Source: Ochrobactrum sp. Q0168
GTDB lineage: Bacteria; Pseudomonadota; Alphaproteobacteria; Rhizobiales; Rhizobiaceae
Length of the DNA stretch: 64,000 bases
Assembly (NCBI RefSeq): GCF_016427605.1
Contig: NZ_JAELXQ010000014.1
Coordinates: 1 to 64,000 of the forward strand
Direction of reading: 5' to 3'
Shown here: piece by piece, positions 45,176-54,463 of the stretch
Layout: the number at the start of each line of letters is the position of its first letter
Numbering within the stretch: the first letter of the stretch is position 1
Made by a program: the position numbers and the translations under genes
The notes under the pieces: generated by a model
Database searches by the model: none
Told to the model about the DNA's origin: nothing
The model's input: the letters and a program-made list of their open reading frames with translations, nothing else

Positions 45176-46465
45176 ATGAAATCCTGGCCATCGAATAAAC
45201 CTTCATCCTTGTGGATGTCGCTCTCACGCGAACAGTTTGAAGGTAATGTTCTTGAAGGTATTGTAAAAACCGAGATCGCGATCATTGGCGGCGGCATTGC
45301 TGGTCTTGCTGCAGCCATCGAGCTCGCGAGGCGTGGTCGCAAAGTCACCGTACTTGAAGCAACCAAGGTCGGCTATGGCGCTTCCGGACGCGCCAACGGG
45401 CAAGTCATTTCGGCGCTGACACGCCATGGGCCTAATGCTTTAAGGAATGTTTGGCTGGGAGAACAGGCGGAACGTTTTATCGAGCTTGTGAGGGGCGCTG
45501 CCGACAAGCTTTATGAACTCGCCAACCGTTATGGGATCGATTGCGATTTGCGCCGTGCTGGATGGCTGCAACCCGCGCACAGCCCTGGGCGTTTTAAGCG
45601 CGTTTCCGCTCTTGCTGCACAATGGGCTGAAGCTGGTGCACCAACTGCCGTTGTTTCTTCAGATGATCTGGCAACCCGGCTAGGCACCGATACTTACCAT
45701 GGCGGATGGGAGCATCGTGGCGGTGGGCACATAAATCCTTATGCTTTCACGGTGGGCCTTGCACGTGCCGCTACCTCAGAAGGTGTTGTAGTCTTTGAGC
45801 AAAGTCCAGCACTTAATCTCACGCGAGCGTCGACAGATTGGCAGATCAAAACCCCGAACGGCGAACTTTACGCAGAAAAAGTCGTGCTCGCGACCGCCGG
45901 CCACACCGGCAATCTCTGGCCCGAACTGCGTCGCTCTATTGTGCCGGTGACATCCTATCAAGCGGCAACCGAGCCGCTGGGGGATTTGGCAGATACAATC
46001 CTGCCCGGCAATGAAGCATCGTCAGACACCCGATTTGACCTTCGTTATTTCCGCAAGGATCGTGAGGGGCGATTGGTTTCTGGCGGCGCACTCGCCATTC
46101 AGGCAGGTGCGGCGTATCGTCTGCCTGCGATGGTGGAGGGTCGGTTGCGCGAGCTCTTCCCTGACCTGCCAAACGGAACAGTGAAAACGTTCTGGGGCGG
46201 GCGCATCGCTATGACGGTGGATCGCCTGCCGCATCTGCATAGACGCGACGACGGTCTTTACGGCTGGATTGGTTGCAATGGGCGCGGCCTTGCACTCTCA
46301 TGCGCTATGGCGGATGTAGTTGCCGATGCCGTTTGCGGCGTAGCGGATGACCGGCTCGCCTTGCGTCCAACACCTGTGCCACAGGTCGCTTTTCACCCCA
46401 TTGTTAGCCGAACGGCGCGCTTCATCCTGCCTTATATGCGGTGGCAGGATGGCCGCGAAGTCTGA
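45176..46465 (+). CDS. DadA/PuuB-family FAD-dependent amine oxidoreductase
   Basis: This is a 429-residue flavoprotein of the D-amino-acid oxidase (DAO) superfamily, most like gamma-glutamylputrescine oxidase PuuB. The FAD site is I-A-I-I-G-G-G-I-A-G-L-A-A-A (near residue 35), then G-Y-G-A-S-G-R-A-N-G-Q-V near 65 and W-G-G-R-I-A-M-T-V-D-R-L-P near 345. The start is uncertain: ATG 45176 has no clear ribosome site and TTG 45146, preceded by GGGAAAG, is an in-frame alternative. It probably oxidises an amine or amino acid released in this pathway. Confidence 0.88.
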   Translation: MKSWPSNKPSSLWMSLSREQFEGNVLEGIVKTEIAIIGGGIAGLAAAIELARRGRKVTVLEATKVGYGASGRANGQVISALTRHGPNALRNVWLGEQAERFIELVRGAADKLYELANRYGIDCDLRRAGWLQPAHSPGRFKRVSALAAQWAEAGAPTAVVSSDDLATRLGTDTYHGGWEHRGGGHINPYAFTVGLARAATSEGVVVFEQSPALNLTRASTDWQIKTPNGELYAEKVVLATAGHTGNLWPELRRSIVPVTSYQAATEPLGDLADTILPGNEASSDTRFDLRYFRKDREGRLVSGGALAIQAGAAYRLPAMVEGRLRELFPDLPNGTVKTFWGGRIAMTVDRLPHLHRRDDGLYGWIGCNGRGLALSCAMADVVADAVCGVADDRLALRPTPVPQVAFHPIVSRTARFILPYMRWQDGREV

Positions 46466-46486
46466 CCAAAATTCCAAGGAAGTCCC

Positions 46487-48007
46487 ATGCCCCGCGCCGC
46501 CGTTATTCAGCTCTTTCACGAAGCCAACGCGTTTACGCCGGTCAAGGCGAATTACGATGGATTTCTCTCAGCACAGTATTTTCGTGGCGAAGATGTGCGG
46601 CGAGAATTCGGCTCAACCAGCAACTGGCTGGGCGGTGTAACGGAAGCGCTTGATGAAGCCGGCTATGACATTGCTTACGGCGTTTGCACCGGATGCCTTC
46701 CGGGTGGAACGCTCGAGGCAGAAGGTTATCACCGTCTTGTGGCAGAAATTATTCGGTCGCTAGAAGACATTGTAGCAACGGGCCCCGTAGACGTCGCAGC
46801 GCTTCTGTTGCACGGCGCTCTGGTGGTTGAGAGCGTCTCCACACCTGAGACAGATCTTGCCCGAAAGGTACGTGCAATTGTTGGCCCTCATGTCCGCATA
46901 GCCGTACCGCTCGATTTTCATGCCAATGTCGAACCGACGCTGCCGCATGTTGTCGATGTGGTGATAGGCGGCAAACTGTACCCACATTCTGACACTCATG
47001 CGCGCGGCAAAAAATTAATGCAGTTGGCGCTTGACCCTGTGAGCTGGCGGACACGGCGCTTCCGCTTGCCAGTAGCAGCACCCATGAGCGCCCAGACCAG
47101 CGATGCAGAGCCATTCAAAAGCCTGATCGCACTATCCAATGACATCGAACACCGTGACGGGCTTGCCGATGTCGTTGTAATGGGCGGCTTTCCCTATGTG
47201 GATTCCGATGATGTTGGAAGCTCTGTTCTTGTAACAGGCACCGACGAAGAAGCCATGAAGCAGGCCTATCGCGACATGGCGGATGTCATCTGGCAAAAGC
47301 GCGAGGCCATAACCCGACCAGCGCCTGCATTCAATGCCATAGCACCGGAAATCTATGATCGTGCCACCAAAGGGCGTGTGGTCATTGGTGACGCCGGCGA
47401 TAACCCCGGTTCAGGCGGGATTGCTAATGTCGCCGATATTTTTGCAAGTCTTTCTGCGCAGGACCTGCCATTCGCAGCTGGTTTCATGGTTGATGGCGAA
47501 GCGGTCTTGGCGGCAGAGGCGATTGGTGAGGGCAATCGCGGCAAAATTGCCATGGGGCGTTTGCAAGGCGGGGAACCGTTTGTTGTTGATGCGCTTGTGG
47601 AGCGCGTCACGGATGTTCGTTATCGCAACGAAGGGGCCAATCTGCACGGCGAACTGCTGGAGGGCGGTCTGGGCGCTGTTCTTCGTGTCCGCGATCACGG
47701 TCATATCGTTCTCGTCACCGAGCGCATTCAGGCCTATGACACACAGGCTTTCCGTAGTCTGGGTATCAATCTCGAAAGCAAGGCGATCATTCACGTCAAA
47801 TCGAGCAACCATTTCCGCACGTCATTTACGCCGCTTGCAGAACAAGGTGTTTTTGTCGTCGACAGCGGCGGTTATGCTTCGACGGATGCGACCAAGTTCC
47901 CTTTCACAAAACGTGCTACCCGCATTCTTCCGCTTGCGTCATTCGACAAGAGCGAATGGGACCGTCAGGTAGCAGAAGAATGCGAGATTGCATTTCAGAT
48001 CTTATGA
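46487..48007 (+). CDS. M81-family metallopeptidase (MlrC/microcystinase C-like)
   Basis: This is a 506-residue member of the MlrC family (DUF1485 plus MlrC C-terminal domain). AAGGAAG precedes ATG. Metal ligands expected from MlrC are visible: H11-E12 in L-F-H-E-A-N, D143 and H145 in P-L-D-F-H-A-N-V, and H167/H171 in Y-P-H-S-D-T-H-A-R-G. The family hydrolyses peptide or amide bonds, MlrC acting on linearised microcystin; many members in soil bacteria occur in amide-degrading operons. It is the last gene of the rightward operon and its stop overlaps that of the convergent amidohydrolase by 6 bp. Confidence 0.88.
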   Translation: MPRAAVIQLFHEANAFTPVKANYDGFLSAQYFRGEDVRREFGSTSNWLGGVTEALDEAGYDIAYGVCTGCLPGGTLEAEGYHRLVAEIIRSLEDIVATGPVDVAALLLHGALVVESVSTPETDLARKVRAIVGPHVRIAVPLDFHANVEPTLPHVVDVVIGGKLYPHSDTHARGKKLMQLALDPVSWRTRRFRLPVAAPMSAQTSDAEPFKSLIALSNDIEHRDGLADVVVMGGFPYVDSDDVGSSVLVTGTDEEAMKQAYRDMADVIWQKREAITRPAPAFNAIAPEIYDRATKGRVVIGDAGDNPGSGGIANVADIFASLSAQDLPFAAGFMVDGEAVLAAEAIGEGNRGKIAMGRLQGGEPFVVDALVERVTDVRYRNEGANLHGELLEGGLGAVLRVRDHGHIVLVTERIQAYDTQAFRSLGINLESKAIIHVKSSNHFRTSFTPLAEQGVFVVDSGGYASTDATKFPFTKRATRILPLASFDKSEWDRQVAEECEIAFQIL

Positions 48008-49225
48008 AGAATAGCTTTTAACGATTTCACCACCTTTAATTACGAACTGGAGATGCTTGGCAAAGCTTTCCAGAACACCCTTATCCAGCGGATTGGCTGA
48101 GAGGACATTGAGATCGGCGCGGTAATTTTCCTTAACGTGGCCGATTTCATTCTCAAGCCGCACCAATTCCGCCGCCGTACTCGTTGCCGCACGAAGCAGG
48201 TCAAGCGGTGGTACAACGTCGGCACGCAAGGCAAACTCATGCAGCTGGCGCGAATGCATTGGCCCGATCAGATCGGTGCCATATGCCATCGGCACCCCCG
48301 CGCGATAGGCAAGTTCGACAGCATAAAGGCCAGAATCGAGCACCAGCCTGATCTTGTCCATCCGGTCTTTTGGGAAACCGCTTTCCGCGCCCACTTCCGC
48401 CAGCGCCCGGAAGCAAGAGAGCGTCGGCGTCAGGAAACTCCCAGCCTGCTTCATCAGCACGACAGTCTCTTCATCAAGAAGATTACCATGCTCGATTGAA
48501 CGCACACCGTTACGTACAGCGCGTGCAACCGAACGGGCGGTATAGGTATGTGACACGACATAAAGATCAGCCATATTGGCTTCATCGACGATTGCCGCAA
48601 TTTCCTCTTCCGAAAACTGATCCGAAGTGATGCGGTCGGTTGGGGAAGAAATACCACCATTAGCCATAATCTTGATGTGGTGTGCGCCGCGCCTGATCTC
48701 ATCACGCGCTGCTCGGCGAACCTCATCAACACCATCGCAGCGCCGACCAAGGCTGACCTGCGCATAGGTTTCGTCAGTCCGATCCACACCCATGGCGCGA
48801 TGATCGCCATGACCACCACTGGCTGAAAGCGCCTTGCCCCCGTAAAGAAGTCGCGGTCCCGAAATCAACCCTTCCTCGACCGATTGTGCGAGACCAAAAT
48901 CAGCACCACCGACATCACGCACAGTCGTGAAGCCACGAGAGAGCATTCCGTCCAGCACCTTTGCGGCACGTGCTGCCACATACATCGGCGATTGACGCGG
49001 CAGCTCGCCCAAATTGGCAGTGTAGGCCGTTGCATGGACATGGGCATCAATCAGCCCCGGAATAACGAATGCGCCCTTAAGATCAACCCGGCTTGCCTCG
49101 GAGTGTGGCACTTTTTCTTCGCTCACCTCGCGAATGAACCCATTCTCCAGAACAAGGCGCTGATCGGGGAGCACCTTGCCATTTTCAACGTCGACGACAT
49201 TGGCATTTTCGATAATCGTAATCAC
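48002..49225 (-). CDS. Metal-dependent amidohydrolase (prolidase/imidazolonepropionase-like)
   Basis: This is a 407-residue amidohydrolase-superfamily enzyme. Metal ligands are visible: H62-x-H64 in D-A-H-V-H, the likely carboxylated Lys in H-H-I-K-I-M, later His in V-V-S-H-T-Y and S-I-E-H-G-N, and the catalytic Asp in Y-G-T-D-L. This pattern matches the Xaa-Pro dipeptidase / N-acyl-amino-acid hydrolase branch. I choose the GTG start at 49225, which has AGGAA 9 bp upstream; another GTG at 49276 falls within the hairpin. It is downstream of a family-5 binding protein on the same strand. Confidence 0.88.
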   Translation of the reverse strand: MITIIENANVVDVENGKVLPDQRLVLENGFIREVSEEKVPHSEASRVDLKGAFVIPGLIDAHVHATAYTANLGELPRQSPMYVAARAAKVLDGMLSRGFTTVRDVGGADFGLAQSVEEGLISGPRLLYGGKALSASGGHGDHRAMGVDRTDETYAQVSLGRRCDGVDEVRRAARDEIRRGAHHIKIMANGGISSPTDRITSDQFSEEEIAAIVDEANMADLYVVSHTYTARSVARAVRNGVRSIEHGNLLDEETVVLMKQAGSFLTPTLSCFRALAEVGAESGFPKDRMDKIRLVLDSGLYAVELAYRAGVPMAYGTDLIGPMHSRQLHEFALRADVVPPLDLLRAATSTAAELVRLENEIGHVKENYRADLNVLSANPLDKGVLESFAKHLQFVIKGGEIVKSYSS

Positions 49226-49262
49226 TGCAATCTGTTCCTGTGATGAGACCTGGAAACTGCAA

Positions 49263-49289
49263 AAGCCGGACTGCACGACAGTCCGGCTT
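49263..49289 (-). terminator. Strong hairpin after the binding-protein gene
   Basis: A perfect 11-bp stem (AAGCCGGACTG / CAGTCCGGCTT) with a 5-base loop lies 20 bp after the binding-protein stop and upstream of the amidohydrolase start. Read leftward it is followed by TTTGCAG. It could act as a partial terminator or a 3' mRNA stabiliser that keeps binding-protein levels above those of the downstream enzyme. An analogous hairpin follows the paralogous gene at 53479-53504. Confidence 0.7.
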
Positions 49290-49308
49290 CAGGGCTTCTT
49301 CGACCCGT

Positions 49309-50814
49309 TTACTTTTCCGACCAGCCGACGCGGTTAAGGAAGAGGTTCTCATTTGGCAGGGGCGCGAATTCCACATTCTTTGCCGCACCGTAAAGCACTG
49401 ATGCCTGATAAAGCGGAATGATATAGTTCTCTGCGGCTACGATCTCGTGGACGGACTTGTAGAGTTCGAGACGACGTTCTGGGTTGATGACTGTTCGCGC
49501 CTCATCCAGTGCTTTGTCGAGACGCTCATCCTTGATCGTCGACCAGCTGCTCGAAGAATGCAGAAGCGGATAGAGCGTGCCATCGGCATCCTGACAGCCA
49601 CAGCTCCAGCGGCCAAAGGCCGCCGAAGGAATCGTATCGGCACCAGATTGCATCTGTTGCATCCAGTTGCCCATATCAGTGGTGGCAATCTTGACGTTCA
49701 GGCCGACATCATTCAGCATCTGTTGGATGGCCTGCACGACACGCTGATCATAGGTCGGCGTGGTGAGCAGAGTGATTTCGGTTTTGGCCGCATCACCAAC
49801 TTCCGCCACCAGCTCCCTGGCTTTCTCAGGGTTATATTCTGGAGCCTTTATACCCTCAACAAACCCAAATGAAACCGGGGACGTGAGCTCGTCAATCGGA
49901 GCATCATAACCACCCAGAATGCCCTCGACGATGCCCTGTTTATCAATGGCATGGGCAATTGCCAGACGAATGCGAGGATCATCAAGCGGTGCTTTGTTGA
50001 TGTTGAGCGAGAAGAAAGCAATGCGTTCACCGCGAACCGGCAATACCTTGCCCTGCCCCGATGCTTCCAGTTGAGCGGCAAGATCATTATCGAGATTGCT
50101 TGCGAGATCAGCCGTTCCGGCCTGTAAGTTAGCAATGCGGGTTGAACCATCTGGAACGGCTCGGAAGGCCACTTTCGGGAATTCACCCTTCGTGCCCCAA
50201 TACTCGTCATTGCGCGCGAGCAGCACTTCAACGCCACGGTTCCAGTTCTCGAGCTTGTAAGGACCAGAGCCCACAGGCTTGACGTTGAACTCATCCTTGC
50301 TGACCTTCTCCACCACATGCTTTGGTACGATGGAAAGCTTCGTCAACTGTGCAAGCAGAACAGGATAAGGGCCCTTGGTGGTAACAACGACAGTCGTATC
50401 ATCCTTGGCAACCGCATCACTGATTTGATTGAACTGGCCAATCTGTGGGCTGGCGAACGCCGGGTCGATAACACGTTTGATGCTGAAGGCAACGTCCGCA
50501 GCGGTCAGTAGTGTGCCATCGTGGAACTTCACATCGTTGCGGATTTTGAATTCGACTTCCGCATCGGAAAGATATTTCCACTCAGTGGCGATTTGCGGAG
50601 CGATCTCGCCTTTATCGTCACGCGTCAGCAGATTGTCGAAAATATTGCGATAGACATTGAAGCTGTCGGTATTCCACTGCACATGCGGATCAAGCGAGCT
50701 CGGCTCAGCAATGAAATCCACCGCCAGCAGGTCCTTCGCGCTAGCACTATGTGGCTGAACAGCGAGTGCTGTCGCGGCAAGCAGCGCGGCGAAGAGTGCG
50801 TTTTTAAAGCGCAT
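49309..50814 (-). CDS. Family-5 (Dpp/Opp-type) ABC substrate-binding protein, paralogue 1
   Basis: This is a 501-residue periplasmic binding protein. The signal ends at S-A-S-A-K-D. Family landmarks are P-S-S-L-D-P-H near residue 38, F-D-N-L-L-T-R near 57, G-S-G-P-Y-K-L near 186 and A-I-A-H-A-I-D-K near 290. It is closely related to the protein at 51962: both share F-G-R-W-S-C-x-C-Q-D-A-D-G, L-L-H-S-S-S-S-W-S and the C-terminal L-F-L-N-R. The paired cysteines may form a disulfide. No permease follows on its strand, so it likely uses the permease encoded at 53537-55326. Confidence 0.92.
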   Translation of the reverse strand: MRFKNALFAALLAATALAVQPHSASAKDLLAVDFIAEPSSLDPHVQWNTDSFNVYRNIFDNLLTRDDKGEIAPQIATEWKYLSDAEVEFKIRNDVKFHDGTLLTAADVAFSIKRVIDPAFASPQIGQFNQISDAVAKDDTTVVVTTKGPYPVLLAQLTKLSIVPKHVVEKVSKDEFNVKPVGSGPYKLENWNRGVEVLLARNDEYWGTKGEFPKVAFRAVPDGSTRIANLQAGTADLASNLDNDLAAQLEASGQGKVLPVRGERIAFFSLNINKAPLDDPRIRLAIAHAIDKQGIVEGILGGYDAPIDELTSPVSFGFVEGIKAPEYNPEKARELVAEVGDAAKTEITLLTTPTYDQRVVQAIQQMLNDVGLNVKIATTDMGNWMQQMQSGADTIPSAAFGRWSCGCQDADGTLYPLLHSSSSWSTIKDERLDKALDEARTVINPERRLELYKSVHEIVAAENYIIPLYQASVLYGAAKNVEFAPLPNENLFLNRVGWSEK

Positions 50815-51179
50815 CGAATTTTCTCCCGTAGGGTTCCCCGGTTTTTCCGATTGAACGATAAGCAGATTGCAACTCAAAAATACAATTTGACATCTCAGTT
50901 TTTTGTTTTGCAATATTAATATCAAATACTGTCACTTTACGGGAAATCGTGCAACCAGCGCATTTTCTAAATCTGCATGCAATTGAAAAATGCCATTTCA
51001 ATTTTGTGCATCGAAGAGAAACAGTTGATTTATGGGAATCGTAGAGGCAACATGCTCCTGTTTCCTCTGCAGAGCGATACGGAGATAAATTCTTCACTCC
51101 GGTGATCCGGAAAAGAAAATCTGTTCTTTTCTTTAGCATAAAGAAATTTCAAAATATGAAACTGAGAGGTCAGTTATAA
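50815..51179. promoter_or_regulatory. Divergent control region, binding protein 1 / GntR
   Basis: This 365-bp AT-rich region must hold promoters for both directions. ATTGAAA-AATGCCA-TTTCAAT (50982-51002) is a perfect 7-bp inverted repeat with a 7-base spacer and is a candidate GntR operator. I see no protein-coding frame in it with a start site. Confidence 0.5.
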
Positions 51180-51959
51180 ATGTTGGATAACGATGCCTAT
51201 ACATCGCCTGTATCGCTCGAGGGCAAGGGAGATCTGGCGGAAAAGGCACTGCGAAATGCGATTGTAAACTGCGTTCTCGCGCCGGGTGAACGGCTGTCGG
51301 AATCCGCACTTGCAGCCGAATTCGCACTGGGACGCGGTGCACTGCGTTCGGCACTCGCGCGCCTTAAAGCGAGCGGGTTGGTATCGTCGTCAGCGCGAAG
51401 CGGCTGGGTTGTCACTCCAATTTCTGCGGGCGAAATCCGCGAATTGAGTGCGGCGCGGCGACATCTGGAGCCATTGCTTTTCGCAGCGGTACTGGATGAG
51501 GCGTCTATTCAGCGGCTGAATGCGCTGGGTGAAATGCATCTTGCGCTCACACAGCGCAATGAACTTGGGGGTGACATCCTTCCGACCATTCGCCGCTATG
51601 AGCGCGAAATTTTGGAATTGCTCGCCAACCGGCTCAATATGCCGATTGTTGCGGGCTGGCTGACCGACCTTTGGGATCGTGCCGTGCGTCTGGTCAACTT
51701 CTTCGAGAAGACCGGGCGCGTCAGACTGATCCCCGCCAACCGTTCGCTGTTGATCCGTGCGATTATCGAGGGGCGAAAGAGCGAAGCGCTGGAACTGTTT
51801 GGCGCGGCTAACACAGCGCTCGAAACCTATCTGCTCGACCGCTTCCTTGAATCGGAAGCAATGGTCAGCGCCAAACCCGCCCGCCGCAACGCGGGCAAAA
51901 GCAAAACCGGGAAACAACCTCGTCCAGAATCACATTTGGATAAACCAGGGGCATTATAA
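51180..51959 (+). CDS. GntR-family (FadR-type) transcriptional regulator
   Basis: This is a 259-residue regulator. The winged helix-turn-helix covers about residues 17-80 (L-A-P-G-E-R-L-S-E-S-A-L-A, then G-R-G-A-L-R-S-A-L-A-R-L), followed by an all-helical FCD-type ligand domain. The basic C-terminal tail from about residue 232 is unusual. It is the first gene of the rightward operon, one base pair before the binding-protein start region, and is divergent from the first binding-protein gene. It probably controls both transcripts. Confidence 0.9.
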   Translation: MLDNDAYTSPVSLEGKGDLAEKALRNAIVNCVLAPGERLSESALAAEFALGRGALRSALARLKASGLVSSSARSGWVVTPISAGEIRELSAARRHLEPLLFAAVLDEASIQRLNALGEMHLALTQRNELGGDILPTIRRYEREILELLANRLNMPIVAGWLTDLWDRAVRLVNFFEKTGRVRLIPANRSLLIRAIIEGRKSEALELFGAANTALETYLLDRFLESEAMVSAKPARRNAGKSKTGKQPRPESHLDKPGAL

Positions 51960-51961
51960 AT

Positions 51962-53470
51962 ATGGAAGTAGTGAGCCGTTCGATCCGTTCCGTCATTGCA
52001 GGCCTCGTTCTGGCCTGTTCACCGCTTACAATGACTGCAGCCTTTGCCAAGGATCAGCTCGTCATTGATCTTGTGAACGAGCCATCGTCGCTTGATCCGC
52101 ATAAGCAGTGGAACCCGGACAGTTACTACGTTTATCGCAATATCTTCGACAATCTGGTCACGCGCACTGATGTCGGCGAAATCGCGCCGCAGATTGCCAC
52201 TGAATGGAAATATAATTCCGACACGGAAATCGTCTTCAAGCTGCGCGATGATGTAAAATTTCATGATGGCTCGCCACTGACGGCGAAGGATGTAGCGTTC
52301 AGCATCAACCGCATCATCAACCCGGCCTTCGCAAGCCCACAGCTTGGCCAGTTTAATAAGATCGTATCGGCAGAAGCCACCGGCGATAACGAAGTCACTG
52401 TGAAGACCGACGGTGCTTATCCAGCGCTTCTGGCACAACTCGTCAAACTCTCCATCGTTCCGGAAAAGGTTGTTGAAGCAAAAGGCGACGACGCCTTCAA
52501 TGCGGCTCCTGTCGGCTCCGGCCCTTATAAGTTCGTGAACTGGCAGCGCGGCGTTGCGGTTACGCTGGAACGCAATGACGACTATTGGGGCGAAAAGGGC
52601 GCGTTCAAAACTGCCGAATTCCGTGCTGTTCCCGATGCGGCCACCCGCATCGCCAATCTGCAATCGGGCACAACCGATCTTGCGGTTGGACTTGATGCAG
52701 ATCTCGCAGCACAGATCGAAGGTTCTACCAATGCCAAGCCATTGTCAGTGCTTACAGAGCGTGTGGGCTATGTAAAGCTTAACCCGAACCTTCCTCCATT
52801 CGATGATAAGCGGGTCCGCGAAGCCGTTGCTCGTGCAATCGATAAGGAAGCGATTACCGAAGGGCTGCTTGGAGGCGTTGATAAACCAGTCGCACAAATG
52901 GCGACGCCCGCACATTTTGGCTATGTCGAAGGCATTGAGGGCTACGCTTACGATCTGGAAAAGGCCAAGCAGCTTATCAAGGATGCAGGCGCAACCGGTA
53001 AGGTAGTGAATTTTGCTACCGCCCCTACATTCGACCAGCGCATCGTGCAGGCAGTGGCGCAGATGATCGGCGAAACGGGGCTTACCGTCAATATCGAGAT
53101 GACCGATATGGCGACCTATCTGAAGAGCGCGCAGAGTGAACCGAAAAGCCAGCCTGCCATCGCTTTCGGTCGTTGGTCTTGCGCCTGTCAGGATGCGGAC
53201 GGAGTGCTCTTCCCGCTGCTTCATTCATCAAGCTCGTGGTCGTCCACAAACAATCCGGAAATCAACAAGGCGCTGGAAGCCGCACGCGGCACGCTGGACG
53301 AAAAGACCCGCCTTGAGAATTATAAGACCGTCAGCACTTTCGTAGCCGAGGAAGTGCCGCTTGTGCCGCTTTATCAGGCCGCGATCATCTATGGCGCAGC
53401 AAAACAGCTTCAGTGGAAACCGACGGCCAATGAAAGCCTCTTCCTGAACCGGATGAGCTGGCAGGACTAG
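51962..53470 (+). CDS. Family-5 (Dpp/Opp-type) ABC substrate-binding protein, paralogue 2
   Basis: This is a 502-residue periplasmic binding protein with a signal ending at A-A-F-A-K-D. It shares most landmarks with paralogue 1 (49309): E-P-S-S-L-D-P-H-K-Q-W-N, V-Y-R-N-I-F-D-N-L-V-T-R, F-G-R-W-S-C-A-C-Q-D-A-D-G and S-L-F-L-N-R. It directly precedes its permeases, separated by a strong hairpin. The two paralogues either bind different but related ligands or represent a duplicated receptor. Confidence 0.92.
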   Translation: MEVVSRSIRSVIAGLVLACSPLTMTAAFAKDQLVIDLVNEPSSLDPHKQWNPDSYYVYRNIFDNLVTRTDVGEIAPQIATEWKYNSDTEIVFKLRDDVKFHDGSPLTAKDVAFSINRIINPAFASPQLGQFNKIVSAEATGDNEVTVKTDGAYPALLAQLVKLSIVPEKVVEAKGDDAFNAAPVGSGPYKFVNWQRGVAVTLERNDDYWGEKGAFKTAEFRAVPDAATRIANLQSGTTDLAVGLDADLAAQIEGSTNAKPLSVLTERVGYVKLNPNLPPFDDKRVREAVARAIDKEAITEGLLGGVDKPVAQMATPAHFGYVEGIEGYAYDLEKAKQLIKDAGATGKVVNFATAPTFDQRIVQAVAQMIGETGLTVNIEMTDMATYLKSAQSEPKSQPAIAFGRWSCACQDADGVLFPLLHSSSSWSSTNNPEINKALEAARGTLDEKTRLENYKTVSTFVAEEVPLVPLYQAAIIYGAAKQLQWKPTANESLFLNRMSWQD

Positions 53471-53478
53471 AGCACCAA

Positions 53479-53504
53479 AGGTCGGCGCATAACTGCGCCG
53501 ACCT
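53479..53504 (+). terminator. Strong hairpin between binding-protein 2 and permease genes
   Basis: A perfect 10-bp stem (AGGTCGGCGC / GCGCCGACCT) with a 6-base loop begins 8 bp after the binding-protein stop. It is followed by GCAATAAAAATAAC, not a clean U-tract. It probably attenuates read-through or stabilises the upstream mRNA, which would explain excess binding protein relative to permease. Confidence 0.65.
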
Positions 53505-53536
53505 GCAATAAAAATAACAAGGGAACGATACACGCA

Positions 53537-54463
53537 GTGCCAGCCTTTTTTCTGACCCGCATTGTGCAGGCATTGATCGCCATTCTTGGCGTCATGACGC
53601 TTATTTTCTTTCTGCAACGCCTTGCGGGAGACCCCGTTCTGTTGCTCGTTCCGCAGAATGCAACTCAGGCTGATATCGAAGCGATGCGCACAGCGCTCGG
53701 CTTTGATCGGCCGCTTGCCGTTCAGTATCTCGAATATCTGCGCGGCTTGCTGACGTTCGATCTCGGTCGTTCCTATGTACAGAATGTTTCGGTCTGGACA
53801 CTGATTGCGAGTCGCCTGCCCTATACGCTCATGCTCGCCGGAGGCGCGCTTCTGGTTGCCGTGGGACTTGGCATTCCGCTTGGTGTCATTATGGCCGTGC
53901 GCCGTGGAAGAGCGGAATCAAAGGCCATTATGGGTTTTGTACTTGCGGGCCAATCCATGCCAACATTCTGGAGCGCGATCCTGATGATCATGGTCTTCGC
54001 AGTCCGGCTCGGATGGCTGCCGCCTTCCGGTGCGCGTGACTGGCCGAGCCTAATCATGCCGTCCGTGGCACTCGGCCTCCTCTCCATGGCGACATTTGCC
54101 CGTGTGGCGCGCACCGCCGTGCTCGATGAACTTGAAAAAGATTATGTGCGCACCGCTCATGCCAAGGGCGTACCGATAACGCGCATCGTCATACGTCATC
54201 TGCTGCGCAACGCATCCATTCCGGTTGTGACCGTTGCAGCACTTGAGATTGCCAACCTTCTGGCAGGTGCGGTGATCGTCGAAACCGTATTCGCATGGCC
54301 CGGTCTGGGGCAGTTAACCGTGCAGGCGATTGCTGCACGCGATTTCATGCTGGTGCAGGGGGTTGTTCTGCTCGGCGCGGTCACCGCAATTGCACTCAAT
54401 CTCATCGCCGACGTGCTCTATAGTATTATCGACCCACGCATTCGCATGGGAGGTCATCCATGA
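53537..54463 (+). CDS. Dpp/Opp-type ABC permease (B subunit)
   Basis: This is a 308-residue permease with a GTG start and a poorly spaced GGGAA site. Features are Q-R-L-A-G-D-P-V-L near residue 29, L-G-F-D-R-P-L-A-V-Q-Y near 54, five further helices, the coupling segment D-Y-V-R-T-A-H-A-K-G near 200 and the closing E-T-V-F-A-W-P-G-L-G. It overlaps the C-subunit gene by four bases. Confidence 0.92.
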   Translation: MPAFFLTRIVQALIAILGVMTLIFFLQRLAGDPVLLLVPQNATQADIEAMRTALGFDRPLAVQYLEYLRGLLTFDLGRSYVQNVSVWTLIASRLPYTLMLAGGALLVAVGLGIPLGVIMAVRRGRAESKAIMGFVLAGQSMPTFWSAILMIMVFAVRLGWLPPSGARDWPSLIMPSVALGLLSMATFARVARTAVLDELEKDYVRTAHAKGVPITRIVIRHLLRNASIPVVTVAALEIANLLAGAVIVETVFAWPGLGQLTVQAIAARDFMLVQGVVLLGAVTAIALNLIADVLYSIIDPRIRMGGHP

